Assembly: GCF_003590095.1 (NCBI RefSeq)
Contig: NC_039498.1
Location: 4,216,001 to 4,280,000 of the forward strand
DNA length: 64,000 nucleotides
From: Trichoplusia ni
Lineage: Eukaryota > Arthropoda > Insecta > Lepidoptera > Noctuidae
Direction of reading: 5' to 3'
Translations under genes and position numbers: made by a program
Part shown: one piece after another, positions 13,066 through 23,610 of the stretch
Layout of the letters: every line of letters begins with the position of its first letter
How positions within the stretch are numbered: position 1 is the first letter of the stretch
Notes under the pieces: model-generated
What the model was told of the DNA's origin: nothing
The model's input: only the letters and a program-made list of their open reading frames with translations
Databases searched by the model: none

Positions 13066-15326
13066 TCGAAAACATTTCCCTAGGTTTTTCAGATTTCAGA
13101 TCTGACTTTTAAAGCTACGAATATGTCTGCTTCTGCTTCCTCAATGCCTACCAAATTGTGGTTTGGAAAAGGTATTCAATAAAATACACAATGAAGGCAA
13201 AAACCCACATTATTTTATAAACATTATCGCCTATTAATTAATAACAAAGCAGGCATTCTGTTGTATAATACGCTCATCGAACTCCGGAACATAGCAGATT
13301 ATGTTGCTTTCAAACACGCTCGATCATTAAACTTCGACAATGCGATCGAGATGAAGTGGATGCTGATATGCTAACACGTGTTGTGGAACTTCAGACATTA
13401 TTTTATTGTAGGTTTATCGGACAAGCTGAGCGAATAGTGTGGTATAGAGTATGTAAGAAGGAAAACGGACGGTGATAGTTTTTAGAGATACCCAATGCAC
13501 AGTTAATTTATTGCCTTCCATAATGTGTATGTAGGTGGTAGGAAGATACGGATAAGTTTTGCAGCATGGTGGGCCCTGTTCGGGATGACAAAAGTAAAAG
13601 TTAGGAGGAGGACTTTAATAAATATTTACATTATTCATAATTGTACATTTATACCTACAATCATTTTCTGTAATCGGTTTTGGTATTTAATTTAGCTATA
13701 CTTTATTATTATTGTACAGTAAATTATTTAAATACTTTTTTAATATTACTATTTATTAGAGTATCTCTCAAGAATTGAATATAGATAAAAATACCTGTAT
13801 GTTTTCATTTTTAGCCAACTTCATAACTACCAAGCATAAGTCGGAAAGCTTTCTTCTTATTACATCTTTTGGATTAGAAATTATATATTTTTAAATTAAA
13901 TGTTTTCATAAGGGTCAGACAATGTTCAATTATTCTTTTGAACACTAGACTGAGTTAATATTATTGTAAACAATTGCAATATTTTATGATGACTAAAAAC
14001 AAAGTTTTATTAGACGTTCCTAAGAACTTCAAAACTGGCTGCGGATTTGGAATCGTGCCCAAGACTCGATGCTAATTAACTGCTAGTTCCGATCAGTCCA
14101 ACAATTTGTTTAGTCATTACCGAACAAGATTTCCGCAGTTCTCTGCTTTCAATTCGAGTGGTATTGCTGATTGCACCACTTTACCAATCTTTAGGGCATG
14201 TAGTTGTCTTTGATTCTTTGGCGGACATCCCTATTAGGAACTGTTTCCGACCGACACTCCATACATAGTCGTTTCCATAACTGCCTTGCAAACCGATTCC
14301 ATTATCCATTTCATGACTCAATAACAGTGCAGCTAACGAGGAGATGCGACGTACTTTACAGATGGATGTCCGTCATAAATTTGTCCGCCGGCGGAATGAT
14401 TTCTCGTTTAAACGGGCAACGATGACATTTTGGGAAGTCAGTCGACGACTCTGTATTGAATTAACTGTTCCTATATGGAATTGAATTCTCATTTTTTTTG
14501 TATTAGGTATGTAATTGGACTGTTTTGTGCAATAGTGGCGAATTATGGAGTTTGCAACGGGCCACTCGCAGGAACTACTTATCCGACTTATTTTTTCAAA
14601 ACAGGGCAAAGTGGCGAGTACTTTTTTGAAAATAGGAAACTCATAGTATCTTTTTGACCACGAGGACGAAATCGCGCGACGAACTAGAATGGTTCAACTC
14701 TTATAATTCCAGGTCAAGTCTATAAAAAACTCTACTCAAAAAGAGGAGGGAATCTATTCAAAGAAAATAAAGCAAAATAACCTGCAGACTAAACTATGCA
14801 GGTGGGTAAAAGAGGGTGAACTAAAAGTCGCAAAAAGAGCGCACCATCATGGTGGCTCGCAGACAAAGGCGGAGGTTCCATTGAAAAAGTTTTGGCTGCA
14901 AATACTTTAATTAGTTTACCGAGCGCGCTTCGGTTAGAACAACTTGGATTTGATAAGCTTCAGGCCATAAACTTTTGTCAAAGGCGTTTCGGTGGACGCC
15001 GAATTATATTACGCTGGGTACAAGTAAATAATTGTGTAAGTTCTTCTGTTTATACTTATAAAGACGCATCTTGATAGTCTTACTTCTTACGTAATCAATT
15101 GAATGAGATACAAAACATTAATACATATTTGCATTTAGGACAACACTTAGCATGTTTTGTAAGAACCTGTCTTCAATGGGTACAACATGAAAAACACAAT
15201 CAATTCTCAAATCGCACGCGAAACTTACTCAAAGTAACTCCAACAAATGATTAACTTACACATAAATATGAGCGGGATACAAAGAGCCTAATCATATTAT
15301 CAGTTCCTAGATTAGCGGTAGGAAGA
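13066..15326. other. non-coding stretch
   Basis: Nothing recognisable. ORFs at 14,204-14,657 overlap on both strands and have no protein-family resemblance. Confidence 0.5.
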
Positions 15327-15354
15327 TATAAAGGGTCCATTGTAGTGCCGCAGT
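15327..15354 (+). promoter_or_regulatory. candidate core promoter: TATA plus initiator
   Basis: TATAAAG at 15,327-15,333 is followed 25 bp later by CCGCAGTCGG, resembling an arthropod CAGT initiator with A at 15,352. The spacing is slightly short. The GC-rich exon candidate starting with ATG at 15,382 lies directly downstream. Confidence 0.35.
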
Positions 15355-15381
15355 CGGAACTTCCCCCCTCCCTCCGCGGAA

Positions 15382-15444
15382 ATGGCGGCGGGGAGCGGAG
15401 ACAGTGACATCCGGAGAGGTGAACCTAGCGGTGCCCGGTTCAGA
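15382..15444 (+). CDS. candidate first coding exon, product unknown
   Basis: A GC-rich island encodes 21 codons, MAAGSGDSDIRRG and so on, ending in phase 0 at TTCAGA|GTAAGC, a reasonable donor. A TATA/initiator pair lies just upstream. If unspliced, the frame closes 22 codons further on. No family is recognised and no downstream exon was found. The next gene (DRC11) is on the other strand, so any continuation would need a long intron across it or a short unseen exon. Confidence 0.3.
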
Positions 15445-16332
15445 GTAAGCCCTGGTATTATCAGACGAACCACCTACGACCCACTTTTGGGATTTTGCAC
15501 TGCTAGAACTTGACTGATTAGAACTTGGTAATCAGTTGGTTTATTAATTGCGTATACCGTAAAACCGTCAAAAAAGTGATGTAATGATTTGGTATGCTTT
15601 TTGACATCGAGCTGTTTTAGAGTCTTGAATTCTTGTAGGTTTATTGTGAGTTTGATAAAAAAGACGATAATTTATTAGACATTATAAGTTCTGAGCTTTC
15701 CTTAAAAAAAATATTCAGCCCGCATAATTCTTAAGTGTATGTTTTTTTATGATTTTTCATTTATTAATTTATAACTTACTAATAATTTCGCATTAATTAT
15801 TTAAATTCGTTATAACACTTATCAATAGAAATCAAATTTTAAGTGATTTAAAACATAAAGAAAGCTGAACAAGCAATGAAATGACAAAGTCCTAAATTCA
15901 CGAAAACGCCATCTCACGAGAAATAAAAACATAACTTACATAGAGTGCTAGCGCCCTCTACATTTACAACACTGAACTACGTTCACCGAGGGGTAGCGTA
16001 GGGATTGGACTCAAACCCCTGCACCCTTCTGACATAAGTCATTATGCTGTCTCTGCAATACGAAGGGTAGATGGGGTGAGATCTGGTTACAATCTAAAAT
16101 AGTAACATTATCAGAGCGCTTCGTCGTGCCCAGCCATTTAAAGTATTACAGAATTAAATCCCATTTTCATCTATAGCATATTTTAACGTAACTCTATTTG
16201 GCAAGATTCATTGTATGGGAAAGATTAACATTAAAAAAATGATATGCAACCTCTTTTTAATTTAAAACCAGTAAAATAACCACAAAGTACAAATACCAGT
16301 AAATATTAAAAAATGTTTTGATTTTAACAGTT
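15445..16332. other. non-coding stretch between candidate exon and DRC11 3' end
   Basis: Contains a possible tRNA-like SINE scrap around 15,995-16,060 (GGATTGGACTCAAACCC) and the DRC11 3' flank. A minus-strand ATTAAA near 16,256-16,261 is a plausible polyadenylation signal about 75 bp after the DRC11 stop. Confidence 0.4.
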
Positions 16333-19044
16333 TTATGCTGCTGCCTTTTTATTTTTTTTATCTGCTTTTAGTTTGTACAAGTATTGCGACTCTAGCATAA
16401 GCATGTATTCCACGTACTTGGGACCCCAAGGACTGTACGACATGTACCAGGCATTAAACATTTCGGTATCAGTCGTATCTGTGTACACAGCGTCATCACA
16501 TTTCAGTACACCTTGTAATATTTCCATAGGTTCCAGAGGTTTATAGTACAATTCCGCCAACCGCTTGCCTTTCATCAAACTCTCAACGACCTCGCGTATA
16601 GTGTGTATGTCATAGCCCCTTAAAGCCTGAGCTATAGAATGGACGTTAAAATCTCGGTTAACTCCGTGATATTTCATTAACATTTTAGTAAGTATATAAG
16701 AAATACTACCGTAGTCCGTTCTCGGAATCATGATTGTCGATGGAAATGCTTTGTGCATGGCAGAAGTTTTTGACAGCCATGGTTCTGTCGCTGTACCTAA
16801 AACTAATATTTTATCGTTCATACCAATTGGTTTTATTATTTCTTTATATAGGTCCTTACTAAAACGTGTCGGGTCAAACATCTTTTCCTCTTTGGGCACC
16901 CTTTTGTAAAACAGCTTGTCTGCTTGATCCACAAGTATTACCGTCGGCTGCATTAATCGACTTATCTTGTTAACAAATGAAAACATTGTACGAGTATTTT
17001 TGCCACCGAGAAATTTATTGTAAACATTAAGCGGTGATAAATCAATAAGTAGAGCGTTCGTTTCGGTTGCAATAGCGTAAATTAATGTTTTTTTGCCAGC
17101 TCCCTTGGGACCCACAAATAGTTGCGATCTGTTTATACCATGGCAAGTAGCACCTAGTGTCAAAATGCACCGAATTCGTATTTGTTCCTTCAAATCACCA
17201 ATGCACGGCGGTGGGAACTTTGGTGTCCACAGAACAGCTCTGCAATCGGAAGCCGCATAGTTCCTATCGCCCCAGTAGTCTTCAAGCAAAGTTCGGGGAT
17301 ATTTTCTTACAATACCGTGATCCGCTAAGAGTTGGAACATAACTTTAGGATTGACCTTTTCAGGTTTTGGTGGTTTTGGTTTTTTAGGTTTTTTTCTTTT
17401 CTTAGTTTGTGGTACCTTCATACCAAAGCTTTGGTAGTCTGATTTAAGCGCATTTTTTAAAATATCTAACTCCAGTCTCATAATTTCATCAACAATAGGT
17501 CGCAGTTCAATTTGTATTTCTTTATATGCATTTTCAGTAATGAGTCGCATAATATGACCCTTTATTGCATCTAAACCCGCATCGGGTACATCAATTTCTC
17601 TCCAAAGCATTTCGTAGTCTTGCCAAGACCATTTTAAGGCCGCTTGATTGTGACCTATCATTATATAGATGCCAGGGTCATTGTCTGGATGCATCCGAGA
17701 TTTTTTATATTCGTTTAACCTTTTCTTTTCCCTATCTTTAGCTTCGGCTGCTAAACGCCTCTTTTCTTCTCGTTGAAATTGTTTTTCGGCTTTGATTTGT
17801 TCCTTGGATGGAGGTTGGCCTCCTCCAGCTTTTAATCGTTTTTCCTCATCAGTACGCCACTGAATAAATTCATCGATAGTGAACGTTTCTCCTCTTACTA
17901 TTAAAATTGAACCACCTTCTTCTGCAAAAGGAAACTCATCAAAAACGCGAACTTCTCTAAACCATTCTGTAAACCATTGCCTTATTTCATCTGTTATGTC
18001 ATCCATTATGTCACCCTCTCGTAACCTTAAAACTCGAGCTTTTTCTTTAATATTTTGTTGTATCCATTGTTCATAATATGTTCGTCGAAAGTTCCTTCTT
18101 GCTTCTTTCACTTTTTCTAACTGAACCTTTGCCGAAGGTTGTTGCCATGAAGTTATCACCATGCCAAGTTTCTCCCTGAGTTTTGTCTCGCGTAAATTCA
18201 CCCTTTTTATCTCCATGAACCTTTTGAGAATTTTTTTAATCAATTCGGCAGATTTATTTCTAAGAGATTCTTCTTTCGGTGGCTTTTTCAAACCTGCTAA
18301 TTCCAGATATAAGTTTTCATCCTTGAAAGCCTTGTGTTTCTTCTCTCTTAAGACTAATCGCGATCTTTCCATTTTTTGAATATTAAATATATGCTTATTG
18401 TATTCGTCGGTTAGTCTTTTTTCCTCAAGCTCTGCAGGAGTTAGAACAACTGTATTTTCAAAAACGTGTGGGTCTTCTCCAAATGCCATTTTTCTTCTGA
18501 TCTCCGCATCCTTTTGTTCTTGGATTCTTTGTTCTTCTTGTTGTCGTTCCTCTTCAATCCGCTCAATTTCGGAAGGAGTTGGTGTTGGATCGCCTATCCT
18601 GTTGCCGGAGAATATTTGATCCATAATGTACTGCATTTCTGCTCGTCGGATTTCGAATGGATAAAAAAAGGGGCACATTATTTCAACGTCGTAAGGTTGT
18701 ATCAGCATTTGTTGAAAAGCATTATCTGGATAAGTGTATTCGAAAACCTCTATTTCTTCTAAAGTCTTTTTTAATTCAATAATTCGGCAAGTTATAGCAT
18801 CTATTATTTTCCTTATGTATGGTCTTCTTTGAACTTGTTCCATTTGATCGTAACAATCGCATAGTTTATTATATAGCTCACAGTACTTACTGTAAACTCT
18901 TGCAACTATTTCGACAGCAGTCGCTTGGGGTTTTATTCCTATGAAGTTGACCGCAAGTTCCTGTATACGCTCATCTTCTGCGAGAGCAGCTTTAAATTGC
19001 TCCTTCAGTTTAAGCCAGCTTTCAAAATAATCTTTGTTAGACAT
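16333..19044 (-). CDS. DRC11: dynein regulatory complex protein 11 (IQ and AAA domain-containing protein 1-like)
   Basis: DRC11/IQCA1 is a nexin-dynein regulatory complex subunit of motile cilia and sperm flagella, thought to help anchor the complex and control dynein activity. The 903-residue frame is uninterrupted. The ATG at 19,044 is chosen; an in-frame GTG three codons upstream is not a credible eukaryotic start. Residues 1-220 are helical. A degenerate IQ motif (IQKMERSRLVLR) lies near 222-233. A long charged coiled-coil region follows to about 560, then a KKRKKPKKPKPPKPEK basic linker. The C-terminal AAA domain has Walker A GPKGAGKKT at 645-653. In Walker B (VILVDQAD, Asp at 706) the usual glutamate is glutamine, suggesting weak or absent ATP hydrolysis. 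Length fits the family (inferred from general knowledge). No introns are visible, which could reflect a retrocopy or lineage-wide loss. A MITE lies about 260 bp upstream. Identity is very likely; ATPase status is inference. Confidence 0.95.
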   Translation of the reverse strand: MSNKDYFESWLKLKEQFKAALAEDERIQELAVNFIGIKPQATAVEIVARVYSKYCELYNKLCDCYDQMEQVQRRPYIRKIIDAITCRIIELKKTLEEIEVFEYTYPDNAFQQMLIQPYDVEIMCPFFYPFEIRRAEMQYIMDQIFSGNRIGDPTPTPSEIERIEEERQQEEQRIQEQKDAEIRRKMAFGEDPHVFENTVVLTPAELEEKRLTDEYNKHIFNIQKMERSRLVLREKKHKAFKDENLYLELAGLKKPPKEESLRNKSAELIKKILKRFMEIKRVNLRETKLREKLGMVITSWQQPSAKVQLEKVKEARRNFRRTYYEQWIQQNIKEKARVLRLREGDIMDDITDEIRQWFTEWFREVRVFDEFPFAEEGGSILIVRGETFTIDEFIQWRTDEEKRLKAGGGQPPSKEQIKAEKQFQREEKRRLAAEAKDREKKRLNEYKKSRMHPDNDPGIYIMIGHNQAALKWSWQDYEMLWREIDVPDAGLDAIKGHIMRLITENAYKEIQIELRPIVDEIMRLELDILKNALKSDYQSFGMKVPQTKKRKKPKKPKPPKPEKVNPKVMFQLLADHGIVRKYPRTLLEDYWGDRNYAASDCRAVLWTPKFPPPCIGDLKEQIRIRCILTLGATCHGINRSQLFVGPKGAGKKTLIYAIATETNALLIDLSPLNVYNKFLGGKNTRTMFSFVNKISRLMQPTVILVDQADKLFYKRVPKEEKMFDPTRFSKDLYKEIIKPIGMNDKILVLGTATEPWLSKTSAMHKAFPSTIMIPRTDYGSISYILTKMLMKYHGVNRDFNVHSIAQALRGYDIHTIREVVESLMKGKRLAELYYKPLEPMEILQGVLKCDDAVYTDTTDTEMFNAWYMSYSPWGPKYVEYMLMLESQYLYKLKADKKNKKAAA

Positions 19045-19304
19045 TGTGCTCACATTATAATTTTAAGTCATTGAATTTTTATTAACATACACAAAAGTAA
19101 AGTAAAATAAAATTATTTCACTCGTTTACAATCATGACAATATAAATCTGACAAATGATATCTGGCAGAAATGTCAAAACATTCTTTCAATATTATTAAA
19201 CGTATGGAATGAAGGTTTTTCATACTAACAGCTGAGCACTACACTTGCCAGTCCTAGGTAAAGTCAAACATTCAACCTAACGAAAACGATCTCAAGCAAA
19301 AATA
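19045..19304. other. DRC11 5' flank
   Basis: AT-rich 260-bp flank between the DRC11 start and the MITE. It presumably holds the minus-strand promoter, but no TATA, DRE or ciliary X-box match could be made. Confidence 0.4.
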
Positions 19305-19306
19305 TA

Positions 19307-19715
19307 CAAGGTGGCCAGTAAATAGCACTACAGACTGCAGGGGATGATAGCTGGGGTTTTAATACAACACAATATATGTTCAGCAAAATCTTACGATTTA
19401 CAGTTTTACAAAATTTTCCGAAATACCGAAAAATCTCTACCTTGAAACAGATTTTTAAGCATCTCGTAATGAAAAATCCTTTTCTACTACTTTTTTTACA
19501 TCAAATTATTCGTGAATGCTCATTTATCAAAGACGAGAATGTTATCAAGAAATGCTTAAAAGTCTGTTTCAAGGTAGAGATTTTTCGGTATTTCGGAAAA
19601 TTATGTAAAACTGTAAATCCGTAAGATTTCGCTGAACATATATTGTGTTGTATTGATAGGTAGTGACTCAGCTATCATCCCCTGCAGTATGTCGTGCTAT
19701 TTACTGGACACCCTG
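19307..19715. mobile_element. MITE with long terminal inverted repeats, TA-flanked
   Basis: The arms 19,307-19,462 and 19,552-19,715 are inverted copies, with scattered mismatches and small indels, around a short unique centre. The ends read CAAGGTGGCC and GGACACCCTG, each bordered by TA (19,305-19,306 and 19,716-19,717). This fits a TA target duplication of the Tc1/mariner type. There is no coding capacity, so it is non-autonomous. It sits upstream of the DRC11 gene. Confidence 0.85.
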
Positions 19716-19859
19716 TATAGCAAGCAAGGCATTATAAGAGAAGGAAAGTGCCTTTATCGTAAACATCGTAAAAAAAATATCTGGACGTGTCGTACTTTAA
19801 CATCTTAGAATAATAGTATTCTTATCGAAATTTACTACTTGCAGGTTTTCAACCTTATA

Positions 19860-20131
19860 TCTATACTAATATATAAAGCTGAAGAGTTTGTTTGTTTGAA
19901 CCCGCTAATCTCAGGAACTAGTAGTTCAAATTGAAAAAATCTTGTGTTCAATAGACCATTAATCGAGGAAGGTTTTATGCTATATAACATCATGCTGCAA
20001 CTAATTGGAGCGAAGATACAATGGAAAATGTGGCAAAAACGGGGAAAAATGTTAATCTTCGAGGGCTTTCGTTCAAACATTCCTAACTTATATCTTCTAA
20101 CCACGCAGACGAATTCGCGAGCAACAGCTAG
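19860..20131 (+). mobile_element. complete short non-autonomous Helitron
   Basis: Starts TCTATACTAATATATAAAGC after an A and ends GCAACAGCTAG before a T. This is the TC...CTAG structure inserted between A and T that defines Helitrons. The internal text (GAGTTTGTTTGTTTGAACCC, CTAATCTCAGGAACTA, TCGAGGAAGG) is that of a very common lepidopteran non-autonomous family. No Rep/helicase coding sequence is present. Confidence 0.85.
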
Positions 20132-20398
20132 TAACTAAATGTAATATTTGCAAGAATGGTTAAAACTAAGTAACGTTTATCTAGTTAGTCGAGATCACAA
20201 CCCTAATAACTTCAATGAAATAAAACTTTCCCTCGCCAAATATCAGTCTACACTAACTATGTAAAATATTCGTATCTTCTAAGGGTGCGTTAACAATGGT
20301 AGGTAACAATAAAAATGTTTTAAGTGTGCCTCCGTACGTTCCATTGAACATTTGAATTGTGTGCGCACGCGCTGCCGCTCGTCACCTACGTCCGGTGC

Positions 20399-20423
20399 AT
20401 GACGCGTGACGATGGAATGTGGC
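20399..20423 (+). other. candidate short first coding exon
   Basis: In a GC-rich patch, ATG at 20,399 encodes MTRDDGMW and meets a consensus-like donor, GGC|GTAAGTG. This is suggestive only; no promoter box or second exon was found. Confidence 0.2.
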
Positions 20424-20743
20424 GTAAGTGATAACCGAAAGCGGGTAATAAGCGAATGTATCCGCGGTTAATACGAAATATGAAACTGCTCATACCAGTT
20501 ATTGAATCGGTATTGCAGCACGTTTTGTTGCAACATGAATGCGCTTATTGTTCTGAAATCCTTATCATGGCAGAATAAAAAAGTTTCGTTATTGAACAAA
20601 TAGATTCAAAACTAAGTAGTTTTTAATTAGTCCAGAAGGCGAGGACATACTAAATCTCTTTTGAAAATTCTTTCACTAATTGGAAAACATGTTATTATCA
20701 TAGGCTTTTTCTATTAGCCTAAAATACCGACAAATGACGTGGG

Positions 20744-20819
20744 CCAAGCCAGCAAGTTGTATTTTCAGCAATATTAATTCCAAGCTAGCAAGTTGTTTGT
20801 ATTTTTAGCAATATTAATT
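20744..20819. repeat. tandem duplication, two ~36-40 bp units
   Basis: CCAAGCCAGCAAGTTGTATT and its 3' part recur immediately as CCAAGCTAGCAAGTTGTTTG, both ending TTAGCAATATTAATT-like. Confidence 0.8.
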
Positions 20820-23346
20820 GTATAAGTTATTAAACTCTTTCAATTAAAAATTGCATTGTTAAACAAGTATGCCTAACAAGTTTTTCATCCTTAAATGACG
20901 ACCTCTTTCTTCTACCTGAATCATCACACAGCGCACTAACCCGCCCCGCTACCGCCTACAACATGAGTTGTGTCGAGTCGAGTATGAACTCGTACAGCCG
21001 CCACAGCTTTTAGCTTGCGCCCTACGCATCCCTAAAATGCAACGTAACAATGATTTATTCCGCAACCCTCGCTTGTATTCATTACTGGTGTAGAAATTTA
21101 AGCCATTTATTTTGTTAACTCTGTCCCGGGCAATAAAGTAGGCAGAGGGTCCGATATAAGGGATCAATGTAAGAGTAGTTTGTAATCTTAATGTTTCTAT
21201 TTGATATTGTTTGAATATTTAAGTTTTAATCGCTGTGAGGTTATATAATGAGGATCAAACCATAACGAGTTCTTTTTCACGAAATTTTTATGTGTTTTTT
21301 TCTGTTACTATAATCAGTATCATAATATTATCAAGTCTAAGATCAAAGTAGTGACTGAACAATAAAATGAACAAAAATAGTTTTATTTTTTATTTTAAAG
21401 GAAACTGAATGAAACGTTTTGGTTAAACCTACATAATAAGTTGTAAAAAATAAAATTCTGCTTAACTAATTGGCCAATGACACTTAACCCGTGAACGCGA
21501 CAGCCAATTTACACCATGACCAACTCATTATCGGGCACTTTTTACCCCAGAATCAGAGCGCTTCTCACGGGGTAGCATCTTTATTATGAAGTAACGTTAA
21601 TCCACGCATTAGTCACGCAGAGCCCCACCCACGCGCTTACGATCCGCCGGAACTTAACGGCAGAATGATTGACTGCTTAATAGACTCGGTACAGGGGTGA
21701 TGCTGTTTCATTTATCATAGCTTTGCGTTTGTAATTATTTAGGTTTTGTCTTAAATACTTAATTGACTGCTTGGAGAATTGTAAAACGAGTTAGACTTGT
21801 ATTTTTTTAATCAATTTTGACAAAAAGTTACTTAAACAATCAAAGTCAATTATGGTTAGTTACTTTTTACAACAATTAAGCAAAGATTCCTTAGACACCT
21901 AAAGAAATGCTTTACATTTGAAATGATAAGGTTTAAATCCTCAATAAAGGGACTTCACAGAATTGCTAATAAACAGACCCTTTACTCAACAAACAGTTCC
22001 CAAAATAAACATCATAATAGATTATAATTACAACAATGAATATCACAATTACAGAATTTATTCAACCCTAAAATGCCACAGTGCGGTCTTTTGTATCGTA
22101 TGAGAAAAAATCAGAGTAATGCACGGTTGTCACCGCATATTTCTAACAACTTTATATTAGCAGGGATGGTCGCACGCGCAAATATTCGACACGCATGGTG
22201 GGGCCTAGGACCCCTCGATGAGATACTCCAACAAAATCAAAAAGGTCATTTGTGTGGACCGTGATAATTGGCATTAGATACATTACTCTTGAATTATAAT
22301 AGCAATGAATTGATTGGTGGGAAAATAACTTTAATAATACGAGTTCTATTCTGATCTAATCGATCTCAAAACTAAACCTGCTTGAAGATATAATACAAGG
22401 CAATGTTTTTCCATACCTTAAATAGGTATGTATTCATAAAATATTTAAAAACTCGAGTGTCAAATCAAAGTTGACCATCCTTTACCTATTAGAACAAAAC
22501 TAAGGTTAGATTATCTGCTTCCATCAAATCGTCCAGTAACCGCTTAGTCTGAACAAAATGTACAGCAATATCGATTGCAATCGGTGATCTCGAGATATAC
22601 CCAAAACGGTATCGAATCGCGTCATACAAAGCGGTCGAAACTACCGAGAGAGCTCTTAATTAACAGCGTGACATGTACCGGCGCGTGGCGGGTTTAGTCA
22701 CGGCATCGCACGCGTACGCATTCACTATAGAGTACGCACTCCACCAGTAATTGTGATGTTTCGTATGGTTTTGGAAATTGGAGTGTCATGCGTTTTGTGT
22801 AGCACTCTTCACTGCCTTTTGTCTTTGTAATGGGAATTGCATGATGGGTTTGGTTTGAAACTTACCAGTTTTAATGACTCGTGATTAAATTAAGAAATAT
22901 AAGTTAATTCTATCGCATACGAATCAAAAAGCTCGGACTTGGAATACTACTTAAGTCACTTATCTCGCTATAATGATAGTGTTCTTGGTGAATTCAAATT
23001 GAAACCAAAGCAGGAGACCATAACAATCCACGTATATCCACGACGCCGCTCATTACCGATGCAGATAAAGATATCCTCCCCACAATCATTTTACTGCTTT
23101 ACTGAGCGTAATAAGTACCGCTTTGATGGTAAAGCGGTAACTTTTAATTGCAGCACTTGAGCGCCATCTGTGGCCATCCTTTGAACTCACGGTTCGTCTG
23201 ACATTGCTACTGTCATGAGTTAAATTGCACAGATACAAGGGCCTTTCTTGTAGGTCAAACGGAACTTACATAACTATGCCCTATATAACTGTCATTTCAG
23301 TTCACAAAGGAAAGGTTTTTTCAAATGAGACGAAAATGGCTTTGGC

Positions 23347-23610
23347 GTGGTTAGATGTTTGGCTTCACGTTTTGTTCTGGTTAAAAATTTAAGACTTAAT
23401 TCCAAATTCAATACTTCGTCTTTAGATGCTAGAAAATGTTATATGTTTACTAAATTCCTCAGATATATTCTTTTACAAAATCTATACGGTAACGTGCCCA
23501 CGAAACAAGCGATTACGATTTGCAATCGAAGTTATCGGCAGCTAAAGTATTCTTCAAATGAACAATTGTTCGATATGCTGTTGTCCTTAGTGAAACTCTC
23601 AAAGCGCTAG
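23347..23610 (+). pseudogene. reverse-transcriptase relic, possibly Penelope-like
   Basis: An open stretch without a credible start codon. Around 23,489-23,605 it reads GNVPTKQAITICNRSY and then LFDMLLSLVKLS. This resembles the NVP..EAI and LL.L block of Penelope-like or related reverse transcriptases. No other RT motif is visible nearby, so it is a truncated remnant if the reading is right. Confidence rests on one block only. Confidence 0.35.

Larger units (their letters stand above)
20132..23346. other. non-coding stretch
   Basis: Contains the first-exon candidate at 20,399-20,423 and a tandem duplication at 20,744-20,819. A plus-strand open frame at 22,939-23,160 has no recognisable homology. 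It ends in a perfect 9-bp hairpin, TACCGCTTT..AAAGCGGTA. Confidence 0.45.

Noticed and set aside
17157..18762. Antisense ORFs inside DRC11
   Set aside because: Shadows of a well-supported coding frame; no independent signal.
19053..19053. GTG three codons upstream as DRC11 start
   Set aside because: Non-ATG initiation is not needed; ATG at 19,044 fits the gene.
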